From contig DHNQ01000003.1 in assembly GCA_002409595.1 (NCBI GenBank), forward strand, positions 1 to 64,000: a stretch of 64,000 bases of DNA. The letters are read 5' to 3'. Position 1 is the stretch's first letter. Each line of letters begins with the position of its first letter. The DNA comes from Dysgonomonas sp. UBA5412. Lineage in GTDB: Bacteria; Bacteroidota; Bacteroidia; Bacteroidales; Dysgonomonadaceae. Below, in pieces: positions 25,013-34,277 of this stretch. A program made the position numbers and the translations under genes. The notes below the pieces were generated by a model, which saw nothing but the letters and a program-made list of their open reading frames with translations, was not told where the DNA came from and ran no database searches.

Positions 25013-25903
25013 ATGAAATCAGAATATAGTGTTATCAAAGAAATAACTCCCTTATCCAGAAGAGACTGTTTTTATATCGTAGATCGACACAAAACAGAAT
25101 TCACTTATCCTATACACTCCCACGAAGAATTTGAACTAAACTTTGTGGCCAATGCTTCGGGAGTAAAAAGAATTGTTGGCGACTCTATTGAAATCATAGG
25201 AGAATACGATCTTGTTCTGATAGCAAGTGATAGCTTGGAGCATGCTTGGGAGCAACACCAATGCGTATCGAAAGACATCCGTGAAATAACGATCCAATTC
25301 TCATCAGATTTGTTTTTTCCAAACTACATCGAAAAAAATCAATTCAACTCTATACGTAAGATGTTCGAATTGGCTCAAAAAGGCATTTCATTTCCCATAG
25401 AGGCAATAATGAAAATTTATCACTTATTGGATAAATTAGCGAATGAACAGAATGGTTTTTATTCAGTCGTTAATTTTCTGTCTATCCTCTACGAATTATC
25501 CTTATTCTGTGATGATACTAAAACCTTGTCCAGCTCCTCTTTTGCCAAAGTGGGAGTACATTCCGATAGCAGGCGTATCTACAAAATAAAGAAATATATA
25601 AATGATAATTATAAAGACGAGATACGGTTGCCCGTTCTTGCCGATCTGGCGGGGATGACACCCACAGCCTTTAGCCGTTTCTTTAAATTGCGAACAGGCA
25701 AACTTCTTTCCGACTATATTATAGATATACGTCTGGGCTATGCTTCACGCCTGCTTATCGACTCCAAAATGTCTGTATCCGAAATATGTTTTGAAAGTGG
25801 GTTCAATAACCTCTCGAACTTCAATCGGATTTTCAAGAAAAAGAAAAATTGTTCCCCTAAGCAATTTAGAGAAAATTATAGTAAGAAAAAGCTTGTCGTA
25901 TAA
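25013..25903 (+). CDS. AraC family transcriptional regulator, likely controller of the mannan locus
   Basis: 296 residues: an N-terminal cupin sugar-sensing domain (about 10-150, YPIHSHEEFELNF) and a C-terminal double helix-turn-helix (about 195-295, LPVLADLAGMTPTAFSRFFK and VSEICFESGFNNLSNFNRIF). I use ATG 25013 (MKSEYSVIKEITPLS), where homologues start; an ATG nine codons earlier is possible. It sits 285 bases ahead of the SusC gene of the mannan locus on the same strand, so it is the best candidate for its activator, responding to a manno-oligosaccharide (inference). Confidence 0.85.
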   Translation: MKSEYSVIKEITPLSRRDCFYIVDRHKTEFTYPIHSHEEFELNFVANASGVKRIVGDSIEIIGEYDLVLIASDSLEHAWEQHQCVSKDIREITIQFSSDLFFPNYIEKNQFNSIRKMFELAQKGISFPIEAIMKIYHLLDKLANEQNGFYSVVNFLSILYELSLFCDDTKTLSSSSFAKVGVHSDSRRIYKIKKYINDNYKDEIRLPVLADLAGMTPTAFSRFFKLRTGKLLSDYIIDIRLGYASRLLIDSKMSVSEICFESGFNNLSNFNRIFKKKKNCSPKQFRENYSKKKLVV

Positions 25904-26115
25904 AATATATGATAATAAAGTATTATAATTCTTGACGATTTACAAAATACTTCCATCTTCTGACGGATAAAATAATATCATTTTCTATCATATAATATTA
26001 GCTATATAGTTAATATTGTATATTTATATATCTCATATATAGTTGTTTACTGTTGTTTATGAAGAAAGCATCAGTGTTGGATAAAATAAGAGTAGTTTCC
26101 ATCGATTTGGTACTC

Positions 26116-26123
26116 TATTTTTG
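26116..26123 (+). promoter_or_regulatory. -7 box before the mannan-locus SusC
   Basis: TATTTTTG, a perfect TANNTTTG, 65 bases before the ATG at 26189. No good -33 box stands at the usual distance, consistent with a promoter that needs an activator. Confidence 0.45.
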
Positions 26124-26188
26124 TACAGTGATAATAATATCATAATCACCAACCATGAAGTAATATAAACAATTGTTAAACTTAAGTT

Positions 26189-29100
26189 ATGAGAAAAATC
26201 CTTTATTTTTTATTCATATTTTGTGTCTTATCAGGTACGATATACGCACAAAATATAAAAATTTCGGGAAAAGTCACAGATGCCAGTGACGGATCTCCTT
26301 TGCCGGGAGTAACAGTGAAGACTCAGACCAATGTAGCAACTATGACCGATGGTGAAGGAAGCTATACAATAGATGCTAACAATGGCGATGAACTGACATT
26401 CTCTTTTATGGGAATGAAAAATAAAACAGTAAAAGTAGGCACACAAAACGTTATCAATATTGTATTGGAAGAAGATGCCATCGCTTTGGATGACATTGTT
26501 GTCGTAGGCTATGGTACGATGCGAAAAAGTGACCTGACCGGATCCCTATCCTCATTGAAAAGCGATCAACTGACTCAGTTGTCAGCCGTAGATGTTACCC
26601 AATCCATACAAGGAAGAGCACCCGGAGTCAGTGTTGTTACTAATTCGGGAGAGCCGGGCGCAGGTACTAAAATCCGTATTAGGGGAACAGGTAGTGTCAA
26701 TAACTCCGAACCTCTATATGTCGTAGATGGATTTCCCGTAAATGATATTAGTCATATTGCCCCACACGATGTAGAATCTATGGAGATATTAAAAGACGCT
26801 TCGGCTGTTGCCATCTATGGTTCTCGTGGCGCTAATGGTGTAATTCTTGTTAAAACGAAAGGCGGAGCCTTTGATAAAAAAACTCAAGTAAATGTAAATA
26901 TATTTGGCGGAGTAACAAATGCTACTAAAAAACTCGATATGCTGAATGCTGCCGAATATGCAACACTTAAATTGGAATCGTTCCGAAACGCCAATCTCAC
27001 CCCCTCAGTTGCCATGCAGTCGATATTAGATTATGCAATAGCCAATAATAGCAAAGGTACTAATTGGCAAGATGAAATAATGCGTACCGGAACAACTCAG
27101 AATTATAATATAAATATTTCGGGAGGATCGGAGCGAAACAAATATGATATAGGAGGAACATATTCGAAAGAAAAGGGATTGATAAAGAATACATATCTCG
27201 ATAAATTTATGTTTCATATCAATAACGAATATAAATTATTTAATAATGTAAGTATCGGTATCAATGCCTCATATACAACATACGACAAATCAGGCAACGA
27301 TGGTGATTTCTATTCAGGGTCTATCACCCAAGCCCTGAAAGCCGATCCTGTTTCCGCAGCATGGGATTCATATACAAATCAATTTGGAGAAATATATTTT
27401 TCGTATGGACGCAATCCTGCAATGTCTGCTTATGAAAATAAATACAGAAAAACATCCGAAGATCGTTTCATTGCCAATGCCTATTTGCAGATAGATAATA
27501 TTGCCACTAAAGGTTTGTCTTTCAGAGCTCAGTTCGGAAAACAATTATCGTACGGAAAAACAAGAAACTATTATCCTGAATACTATATAACAGCAGACCA
27601 ACAACGCGATAGAAGCAGTTTGAGTGAAAATCGGAATGATAATGATTACTGGAATACAAATGCTTATTTCAGCTATGTAAGAACCTTTGGCAAACACAGC
27701 CTGAATGCAACTTTAGGGGCTGAAGCGCAAAAACAAAAATGGAGCAATGCTTATGCTCTGGTATATGATGTTCCCGAAGATGCAGACTTACAATATCTGG
27801 GAATGTCATCTAACAAAGAGAATCTGACTGTTTCGGGTGGTGCAGACCACAATGCTTTATTATCAGGATTCTTCCGATTCAATTATAGTTTTGATAACCG
27901 CTATTTGTTCACCGGGACTTTTCGTGCCGACGGAACTTCTAAGTTTAAGAAAAAATGGGGATACTTCCCTTCCTTCTCTGCAGGATGGAATATTATGGAA
28001 GAATCTTTTATGAATGATTTCAAAACTACTTCTCCTATATCGCAGCTAAAACTTCGTGCCGGATGGGGACATGTTGGGAATCAGGCTAGTGCCGGAAATT
28101 TTGACTATCTGGCTCTTATGACCAATGGATATACTTCCGTATTCGGAAGTTCGCAAGTAGATGGTGTTATTCAGCAGAAGTTGGCAAATGAAGAACTTTC
28201 GTGGGAAACATCAGAGCAATATAATGTCGGATTAGACTTTGGGCTGTTTAATGGGGCTCTTTCAGGAAACTTAGATTATTTTGTGCGCAACACTAATGAT
28301 ATGATTCTTGACACACCGATTCCTATATACGCCGGTATGTGGAAACCTAAGACAAATGCCGGATCGGTACGAAACAGCGGAGTCGAATTTAGTGTCAACT
28401 ATGATCAGCAAGTAGGAAAAGATTTTTCTTTTAATGCAGGTTTTAATATCTCATTTATCAAGAATAAAGTTCTTTCATTAGGAGGAGGAGAACCTCTGTA
28501 TGGAACATATACAAAGACTGAAGAAGGGCGTGAAATAGCTTCATTCTTTGGTCTGCAAACAGCCGGTATTTTTAAAACACAAGAACAACTTGACGCTCAT
28601 GTGAAAGATGGAAAACCAATACAACCAAATGCGGGTTTGGGTGATGTAATCTTTATCGATCAGAATGGTGATGGTATTATAGATGACAATGACCGTGTTC
28701 ATCTTGGTAGTGCCAACCCTAATTTTACGTATGGTTTCACACTTTCGGCAACGTACAAAAGTTTTGATTTGAATGCTTTTATACAAGGTTCGCAGGGTAA
28801 TGAGATAGCAAACTATATGTATTCAGTTCTATATAGTACCAATATGACCGAGTGGAGCAATTCTAAAGATATGATGAACAGATGGACTCCTGAAAATCCG
28901 AATTCAGACCTTCCTCGTGTACATGCCGGAGATCCTAACCAGAACAATAGATTTTCGGATCGTTATGTAGAAAACGGTTCATATTTAAGACTGAAAACAT
29001 TGCAACTTGGATATACTTTACCAAGGCATATTTCACAAAAAGTATTTTTGAGTAGAGCACGTATCTACCTTTCGGCTGACAATTTATTCACTTCTACAAA

Positions 29101-29221
29101 ATATTCAGGATTCAATCCCGAAATGGGCGACTTGTGGGGCAATCCGCTGAATGCCGGTGTAGACATGGCTAGCTATCCTACTCCGCGAGTATTTACTCTT
29201 GGTTTTAACCTCAATTTTTAA
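26189..29221 (+). CDS. susC: SusC/RagA TonB-dependent transporter of the mannan locus
   Basis: 1010-residue outer-membrane importer, presumably for manno-oligosaccharides. Signal peptide 1-20 (SGTIYAQ); carboxypeptidase-D-like domain about 23-100 (GKVTDASDGSPLPGVTVKTQ). The TonB/plug region has LDDIVVVGYGTMRKSDLTGS and the signature EILKDASAVAIYGSRGANGV, and the barrel follows to the C-terminal phenylalanine. Length and domain order are normal and the frame is intact. Its partner SusD starts nine bases downstream but is broken, so the transporter may work without its lid, or the locus may be failing. Confidence 0.94.
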   Translation: MRKILYFLFIFCVLSGTIYAQNIKISGKVTDASDGSPLPGVTVKTQTNVATMTDGEGSYTIDANNGDELTFSFMGMKNKTVKVGTQNVINIVLEEDAIALDDIVVVGYGTMRKSDLTGSLSSLKSDQLTQLSAVDVTQSIQGRAPGVSVVTNSGEPGAGTKIRIRGTGSVNNSEPLYVVDGFPVNDISHIAPHDVESMEILKDASAVAIYGSRGANGVILVKTKGGAFDKKTQVNVNIFGGVTNATKKLDMLNAAEYATLKLESFRNANLTPSVAMQSILDYAIANNSKGTNWQDEIMRTGTTQNYNINISGGSERNKYDIGGTYSKEKGLIKNTYLDKFMFHINNEYKLFNNVSIGINASYTTYDKSGNDGDFYSGSITQALKADPVSAAWDSYTNQFGEIYFSYGRNPAMSAYENKYRKTSEDRFIANAYLQIDNIATKGLSFRAQFGKQLSYGKTRNYYPEYYITADQQRDRSSLSENRNDNDYWNTNAYFSYVRTFGKHSLNATLGAEAQKQKWSNAYALVYDVPEDADLQYLGMSSNKENLTVSGGADHNALLSGFFRFNYSFDNRYLFTGTFRADGTSKFKKKWGYFPSFSAGWNIMEESFMNDFKTTSPISQLKLRAGWGHVGNQASAGNFDYLALMTNGYTSVFGSSQVDGVIQQKLANEELSWETSEQYNVGLDFGLFNGALSGNLDYFVRNTNDMILDTPIPIYAGMWKPKTNAGSVRNSGVEFSVNYDQQVGKDFSFNAGFNISFIKNKVLSLGGGEPLYGTYTKTEEGREIASFFGLQTAGIFKTQEQLDAHVKDGKPIQPNAGLGDVIFIDQNGDGIIDDNDRVHLGSANPNFTYGFTLSATYKSFDLNAFIQGSQGNEIANYMYSVLYSTNMTEWSNSKDMMNRWTPENPNSDLPRVHAGDPNQNNRFSDRYVENGSYLRLKTLQLGYTLPRHISQKVFLSRARIYLSADNLFTSTKYSGFNPEMGDLWGNPLNAGVDMASYPTPRVFTLGFNLNF

Positions 29222-29230
29222 TATTGCATT

Positions 29231-29970
29231 ATGAAAAAAATTATTTACACCATATCAATACTATGTCTGTCATTTATTTCCTGTAACGATTTTCTGGAAC
29301 TGAATCCTCAGGGACAAGAAAATAGTGGAAACTATATGGTATAGGGTATAATGATGAGGTGTTATATGGCGTCCCTATGAAGTTTGACCGATCGGAACAA
29401 GGCAGTAACTATCTGAACCGAAAAGCTGCTATTCCTATTAAGCCATCTTTGACTAAGGCTGCAAATAAGAATATATTAGTAATGCGTTATGCCGATATAT
29501 TGCTGATACATGCCGAAGCTGCCTATTATACAGGCAAAGAAGCCGAAGCCCGTCAATATCTCAATATGGTAAGAGAAAGAGCCCGTAATAGTTCATATTG
29601 TAAGGGTTATGTAAATGGCAATCCTGATGGTTATGTGATGCCGGTGTCTACACCAAATGTACCCAACGTCACAGCTACGGGTACAGCTTTGCTTACCGCC
29701 ATACTAAAAGAACGTCGTTTGGAATTAGCTATGGAGTTTAACCGCATGTGGGATTTAATTCGTACCGGAACGTTGGTTGATGCAGTATCGAAAGTGAAAG
29801 ATACAGACCGTATCGGTGGCGGAAGCAACGATGAGGCAAGACATGAAGGCATAGGGGAAAGGATTAAAAACCATGCGCTGATAGGAAAAGATGGTAAGTA
29901 TATTCCTGTTTTACCTATTCCTTTAAACGAAGTTCAGAACTGGGGTATAGAGCAAAATCCTAACTATTAA
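29231..29970 (+). pseudogene. susD: SusD/RagB lipoprotein gene with large internal deletion and frameshift
   Basis: The first 37 codons give a proper lipoprotein start (MKKIIYTISILCLSFISCND) and end at TAG 29342-29344. After that, another frame resumes near 29341 and runs to 29970, encoding the C-terminal ~205 residues of a SusD protein (RYADILLIHAEAAYY, KERRLELAMEFNRMWDLIR, ending QNPNY). SusD proteins are usually 500-600 residues, so roughly 300 codons in the middle are missing and the two ends are out of frame. An internal GTG at 29359 could express the C-terminal piece, but without a signal peptide. Either a real deletion or an assembly error. Confidence 0.88.
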
Positions 29971-29990
29971 TCTAAATTGCTGTAAAAATT

Positions 29991-31694
29991 ATGAAACAAT
30001 ATATATCTATCATAAAATTAATATGTGGGATTATCGCAGCATCTTTCTTCATGGCCTGTAGCGAAGATGATTTTTCTAAGGACTACGACATCGAACTACC
30101 TGTGTCGGAGATAATAGACTTTGATCCCAAAACCGAATTTGTAGGGAAAGAAGTTACCCTATATGGAGAGAATCTCGATATTGTAACATCCGTCTCTATT
30201 GGCAATATCACATGTAAGATTATAAGCCAGGAAGAAGGTAATCTTGTGTTTCAGGTTGCCCGCACAGCAGAAACCGGAAATATAGTTATATCAAATAAAT
30301 ATAAACGGTCTTTTACATCAAGCGAACCCTTCATTCCTAAATATTTGGATGTTGTTGTTAAACAATGGCCTACCGAAATAGAAAAGGGTTTGACTATAAA
30401 TATTTCGGGAGACAATGTGGATATGATACACTCTGTAAAGTTTGAGAATATCCAACTATCTAAAGCGTCGGCTTCGCCTACTACGGCTACATATTCAACA
30501 GCTAATCTGACTCTGCCTCCTTCGGGCAAATTGACAGTAACGTCAAAAACGGGACAAATACTAACATCGGCTGTTATCAATGTTGTAGAACCAAAAGATA
30601 CATACATCCCTTCGGCAAGTATTATGTTATTTGACTTTGATGTTGTAGAACCTACCATTGTTGCCGGAAACCCGACGGGAGCAGGAGCAAGCTTTACGGC
30701 AGGAAAGAATTTGGGAGATATAGTGCCGTTCTTTGGTAATTATTATTCCGTTATCGCCCCTCGTGGTAATGCTTGGAATGGGCAATATCAAATGTTAGAA
30801 ACAACAAATGGTGGTAAAGGTTTTGATCTTAGCAATTATACCAGCCCTTATATTACATTCTTGGTCAATACTAATGGCAACAAAGGATATTTCAATCCTG
30901 CAATAACAATAGGAGGCAGTGAATCTGACAAACATTTTACAGGTCAGGATGGAGAATACAAAGATAATTACAGTATTCAGACCAATGGCTGGGAGTGGCG
31001 TTCTTACAATCTGGAAGGAATGGGCTTCTCTAATATCAAGTCTGAGGTAGATAAAATCTCGCTTTGGTTTAGAGGCGGCAATGTAGGAAACAACGATGCC
31101 TATGAAATACATATAGATCAGGTTATGATTACCGATGGACCTCTAAATCCGGTTCTTGTTTTTGATATGGAAACAATGCCAACCTTCTCCGGAGGATCGG
31201 CAAGTCAAAACAGAGGATCGGGTGTAACTGTTGTTCCTCAAGGCAATAAATATCTTACTGTAAAAGATGCCAATGTCGGAAGTTGGGCAAACAAAGGCAA
31301 TATAAAGAAAACAGCCAATGACGGATCAAAGTTTGATTTGAATAAGACTTTCTACATCAATTTCTTGGTCACTACCGGTAGTGATGGCGCATCTGGCTAT
31401 TTCCAAATGATTTTTGAACAAACCGGCGGAACAAAGCTAGGACATCACTTCAAAGGAGATAATCCGTATAAAGATGATTATAAATTTGCCGATACACACG
31501 GAAAATGGCAATGGCGATCATATAAGATAGACCCTAAAGGGCTTGAAAACTGGGGCGATGTTCCTGAACTCGATCTGAACACCCCATTCGATCTGACGAT
31601 TGATTATTCTACCGGTAATGTATCAGGCAAATACGAAATGAATCTCGATTATGTGATACTGACAAGTGTTCCTCTGGATACTACTATTCGATAA
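29991..31694 (+). CDS. Surface glycan-binding lipoprotein with IPT/TIG domains
   Basis: 567-residue lipoprotein. Signal peptide with lipobox FFMAC (Cys at about 23) and an acidic run just after it, which suggests surface export. Immunoglobulin-like IPT/TIG modules are at about 35-115 and 115-200. Two related beta-sandwich segments follow, each with a repeated pattern (DGEYKDNYSIQTNGWEWRSY and DNPYKDDYKF...GKWQWRSY). This duplicated C-terminal part is the likely glycan-binding surface. It occupies the SusE/F position after SusC-SusD in the mannan locus, so beta-mannan binding is inferred from context. It is followed by a strong intergenic hairpin. Confidence 0.8.
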   Translation: MKQYISIIKLICGIIAASFFMACSEDDFSKDYDIELPVSEIIDFDPKTEFVGKEVTLYGENLDIVTSVSIGNITCKIISQEEGNLVFQVARTAETGNIVISNKYKRSFTSSEPFIPKYLDVVVKQWPTEIEKGLTINISGDNVDMIHSVKFENIQLSKASASPTTATYSTANLTLPPSGKLTVTSKTGQILTSAVINVVEPKDTYIPSASIMLFDFDVVEPTIVAGNPTGAGASFTAGKNLGDIVPFFGNYYSVIAPRGNAWNGQYQMLETTNGGKGFDLSNYTSPYITFLVNTNGNKGYFNPAITIGGSESDKHFTGQDGEYKDNYSIQTNGWEWRSYNLEGMGFSNIKSEVDKISLWFRGGNVGNNDAYEIHIDQVMITDGPLNPVLVFDMETMPTFSGGSASQNRGSGVTVVPQGNKYLTVKDANVGSWANKGNIKKTANDGSKFDLNKTFYINFLVTTGSDGASGYFQMIFEQTGGTKLGHHFKGDNPYKDDYKFADTHGKWQWRSYKIDPKGLENWGDVPELDLNTPFDLTIDYSTGNVSGKYEMNLDYVILTSVPLDTTIR

Positions 31695-31715
31695 TTAATT
31701 TAGGCTTTTGGAGAT

Positions 31716-31760
31716 ATAGGGCAAACACGTCTCTGCCAATAAATGGAGACGTGTCCCTAT
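31716..31760 (+). terminator. Strong intercistronic hairpin inside the mannan operon
   Basis: ATAGGG-CAA-ACACGTCTC pairs with GAGACGTGT-CCCTAT: 15 base pairs interrupted by one 3-base bulge, followed by ATTAATTTTT. It may be a partial terminator or a 3'-end stabiliser separating the binding/import genes from the enzyme genes. Confidence 0.6.
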
Positions 31761-31808
31761 ATTAATTTTTAAACTACCGATTAATAGAATTTAAACAAAT
31801 ACTAGAAA

Positions 31809-32921
31809 ATGAAATATAAATTTATCTCAGCAATCTTTATGATGGCAATAACCGGACATTTATCACTTTCAGCTCAAAAACTTGTAGACAAGAATGCAAC
31901 AAAAGAAACTCAGATGCTGTATAAAAATCTGCAAGCCATTCAAGGCAAAAGTATAATGATTGGTCATCAGGATGATACAGCATACGGCATTGCTTGGAAA
32001 TATGAGAAAGATCAGTCTGATATAAAAAAAGTGATTGGCGACTATCCCGCTGTGTATGGTTGGGAGATAGGGCATTTAGAGACTGGAGATTCTCTTAGTA
32101 TAGATAATATTCACTTTGTTAAAATAAGAGAATTGATGCTCGAAGCCTATCACCGAGGAGGTATCAATACCGTAAGTTGGCATTTACGAAATCCTTTTAC
32201 CCAAGGCAGTTCTTGGGATGTATCATCGGATAAGGTTGTACAATCCATAATACCCGGAGGCGACAAACATGATCTTTATATAAAATGGCTCGATCGTCTT
32301 GCTGCATTCTTTCAGAGTGTGCAGACTAAAGACGGAACTTTAGTACCTATCCTTTTCCGTCCTTTTCACGAACATACGGGCAGCTGGTTTTGGTGGGGAG
32401 AGAAGCTGTGTACAAAAAAAGATTATATCGCTTTATGGCAGTTTACAGTTACCTATCTAAGAGATAAAAAAAACGTACATAACCTATTGTATATTTATTC
32501 CCCCGACTTTGTAAAGAATGGTCAAGAGTATTTTGACAGATATCCGGGAGATAATTACGTAGATATATTGGGACAAGATTTATATCATCGTGGAGGTAAA
32601 GAAACGGCGGATAAATATATTTCGGATGTACAAAATATAATGCAAATGTTATCTGCATATTCTCAGAAGAGTAACAAGCCTTTCATCTTCAGCGAAACCG
32701 GAGCAGAGCAAATACCCATGAATAATTGGTTTACAGAAGTATTGTATAAGGCTGTAAGTAAAGATAAACCGGCATATATTCTGTTTTGGAGAAATTCTTA
32801 TGAAACACCATGTCATTTTTATGCACCCTATCCAGGACATCCGGCTGCTGCCGACTTTATTAAACTTAAACATTACCCCGATATTTTGTTCGAAAGCCGT
32901 CTGCCGGCAATGTATAAATAA
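31809..32921 (+). CDS. manA: GH26 beta-mannanase (ManA-like)
   Basis: 370-residue glycoside hydrolase of family 26. Signal peptide 1-22 (LSLSAQK) without a lipobox, so probably periplasmic. The acid/base Glu188 sits in FRPFHEHTGSWFWWG and the nucleophile Glu296 in FIFSETGAE, both in the spacing of the family. The size and the lack of extra modules resemble the B. fragilis ManA mannobiohydrolase, which releases mannobiose from the non-reducing end of beta-1,4-mannan. The downstream GH130 and epimerase genes would consume mannobiose, so this specificity fits, but it is inferred. Confidence 0.92.
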   Translation: MKYKFISAIFMMAITGHLSLSAQKLVDKNATKETQMLYKNLQAIQGKSIMIGHQDDTAYGIAWKYEKDQSDIKKVIGDYPAVYGWEIGHLETGDSLSIDNIHFVKIRELMLEAYHRGGINTVSWHLRNPFTQGSSWDVSSDKVVQSIIPGGDKHDLYIKWLDRLAAFFQSVQTKDGTLVPILFRPFHEHTGSWFWWGEKLCTKKDYIALWQFTVTYLRDKKNVHNLLYIYSPDFVKNGQEYFDRYPGDNYVDILGQDLYHRGGKETADKYISDVQNIMQMLSAYSQKSNKPFIFSETGAEQIPMNNWFTEVLYKAVSKDKPAYILFWRNSYETPCHFYAPYPGHPAAADFIKLKHYPDILFESRLPAMYK

Positions 32922-32956
32922 GAAAAGAATTGAATAAATAAAATACAATATAAACA

Positions 32957-34255
32957 ATGAGAAAACTATTTCTACTCATCATACTATTTTGCACATTATC
33001 AGTATTTTCTCAAAATCCTGTCATTCCCGGATATTTTGCCGACCCAAGTATAAGATATATGGATGGCAAATATTATCTATCCATAACCAGCGACGGGTAT
33101 GAAGAGCATAATGGAGAACCTTTTATCTGGGTTTCGGACGATTTGGTAAATTGGGATGTAAAGTATTTAGGCATAAACGACCGTTTCTTCTGGGCACCCA
33201 GTATGATAAAAGGCGATAATGGCAAATATTATATGGTACATCAGAACGGAGTCGATTATCTGGCCTATATGATGGAAGCAGAATCACCTTTAGGACCTTG
33301 GAAAAGAACTTGTCAGATACGAGACTTTGATGTAGAACTGTTTCGCGATCCGGTGAGCAATAAAATTATGGGTGTTGGTTCGTGGAAGAATCTTCTGGTA
33401 TTTGACAACGATGTCAATTCGCCCACATACATGCGCAAACTTGTGAGCAACGACCCGATAGAGGGCGACTTTACCGATTTTACCGAAGGTCCTTATATCT
33501 TTTATAAAGACAAAAAATATTATTTGGTTTGGGCAGGAGGACATTGTTGGTTAGATACTTATAATGTACGATATGCAATGTCAAATGCACCCGATAAGAC
33601 TTACTGGGAACCTACTAAAACTCCTATATTAGACACTACACCCGATAAGAATCTATTCGGACCCGGGCACTCTTCCGTTATAGAAGTTAATGGCAGGTGG
33701 TTCTTATTCTATCACAGACAAGATCCATTCAGATATCCGACCTGCAATTATCGTTTTAGTGCTGCCTCAGAGTTGTTTTTTAACGATAAAGGCGAAATAA
33801 TAAAAGTAGAGCCCGTCGACGATTTTAGTTCTTTAGGCTTAGATAAATCTCCTTACAAAAATATAGCACTCAACAAAACCGTTACGACCAATTCGTTAAA
33901 AGCTAATTTTCCACCTGCAATGGCTGTTGATGGACGCAACGACTCACGTTGGGAAGCCGAATTAGGTGAAGACAAATGGATTACTATTGATCTGGGCAAG
34001 ATGGAGCAGATATATAAAATACAAGTTGATTTCGAATATTTTGACAAATATTATTTATATAAAATAGAGTATTCTGACAACAATGACGATTGGTCTGTCT
34101 ATGCAGACTATACAAAGCAAGCAAAAAAAGCCTACGAAACCAGAATCTCTGAAAAAGAAGTAACAGCACGTTATGTAAGAATAAATGTAAAACGCGCAGA
34201 GGCTAAGTCGGCTGCCATATCTATCTGGGAGATAAAAGTCTTTGCCAAGAAATAA
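32957..34255 (+). CDS. GH43-type glycosidase with C-terminal F5/8C (CBM32-like) domain
   Basis: 432-residue exported protein. Signal peptide 1-18 (SVFSQN). The five-bladed propeller of family 43 is recognisable from GYFADPSIRYMDGKYYL (catalytic-base Asp), FFWAPSMIKGDNGKYYM and TEGPYIFYKDKKYYLVW (Glu). A discoidin/F5-8C domain at about 295-430 (SRWEAELGEDKWITIDLG) would bind sugars. GH43 enzymes mostly act on arabinose, xylose or galactose side groups, so here it may trim a decoration on mannan or act on a co-occurring polysaccharide. The usual central acidic residue is not in a textbook context (ELFRDPVSNKIMG), so activity is not assured. Confidence 0.78.
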   Translation: MRKLFLLIILFCTLSVFSQNPVIPGYFADPSIRYMDGKYYLSITSDGYEEHNGEPFIWVSDDLVNWDVKYLGINDRFFWAPSMIKGDNGKYYMVHQNGVDYLAYMMEAESPLGPWKRTCQIRDFDVELFRDPVSNKIMGVGSWKNLLVFDNDVNSPTYMRKLVSNDPIEGDFTDFTEGPYIFYKDKKYYLVWAGGHCWLDTYNVRYAMSNAPDKTYWEPTKTPILDTTPDKNLFGPGHSSVIEVNGRWFLFYHRQDPFRYPTCNYRFSAASELFFNDKGEIIKVEPVDDFSSLGLDKSPYKNIALNKTVTTNSLKANFPPAMAVDGRNDSRWEAELGEDKWITIDLGKMEQIYKIQVDFEYFDKYYLYKIEYSDNNDDWSVYADYTKQAKKAYETRISEKEVTARYVRINVKRAEAKSAAISIWEIKVFAKK

Positions 34256-34277
34256 CCTTATAAAAACAGATTTTGCC

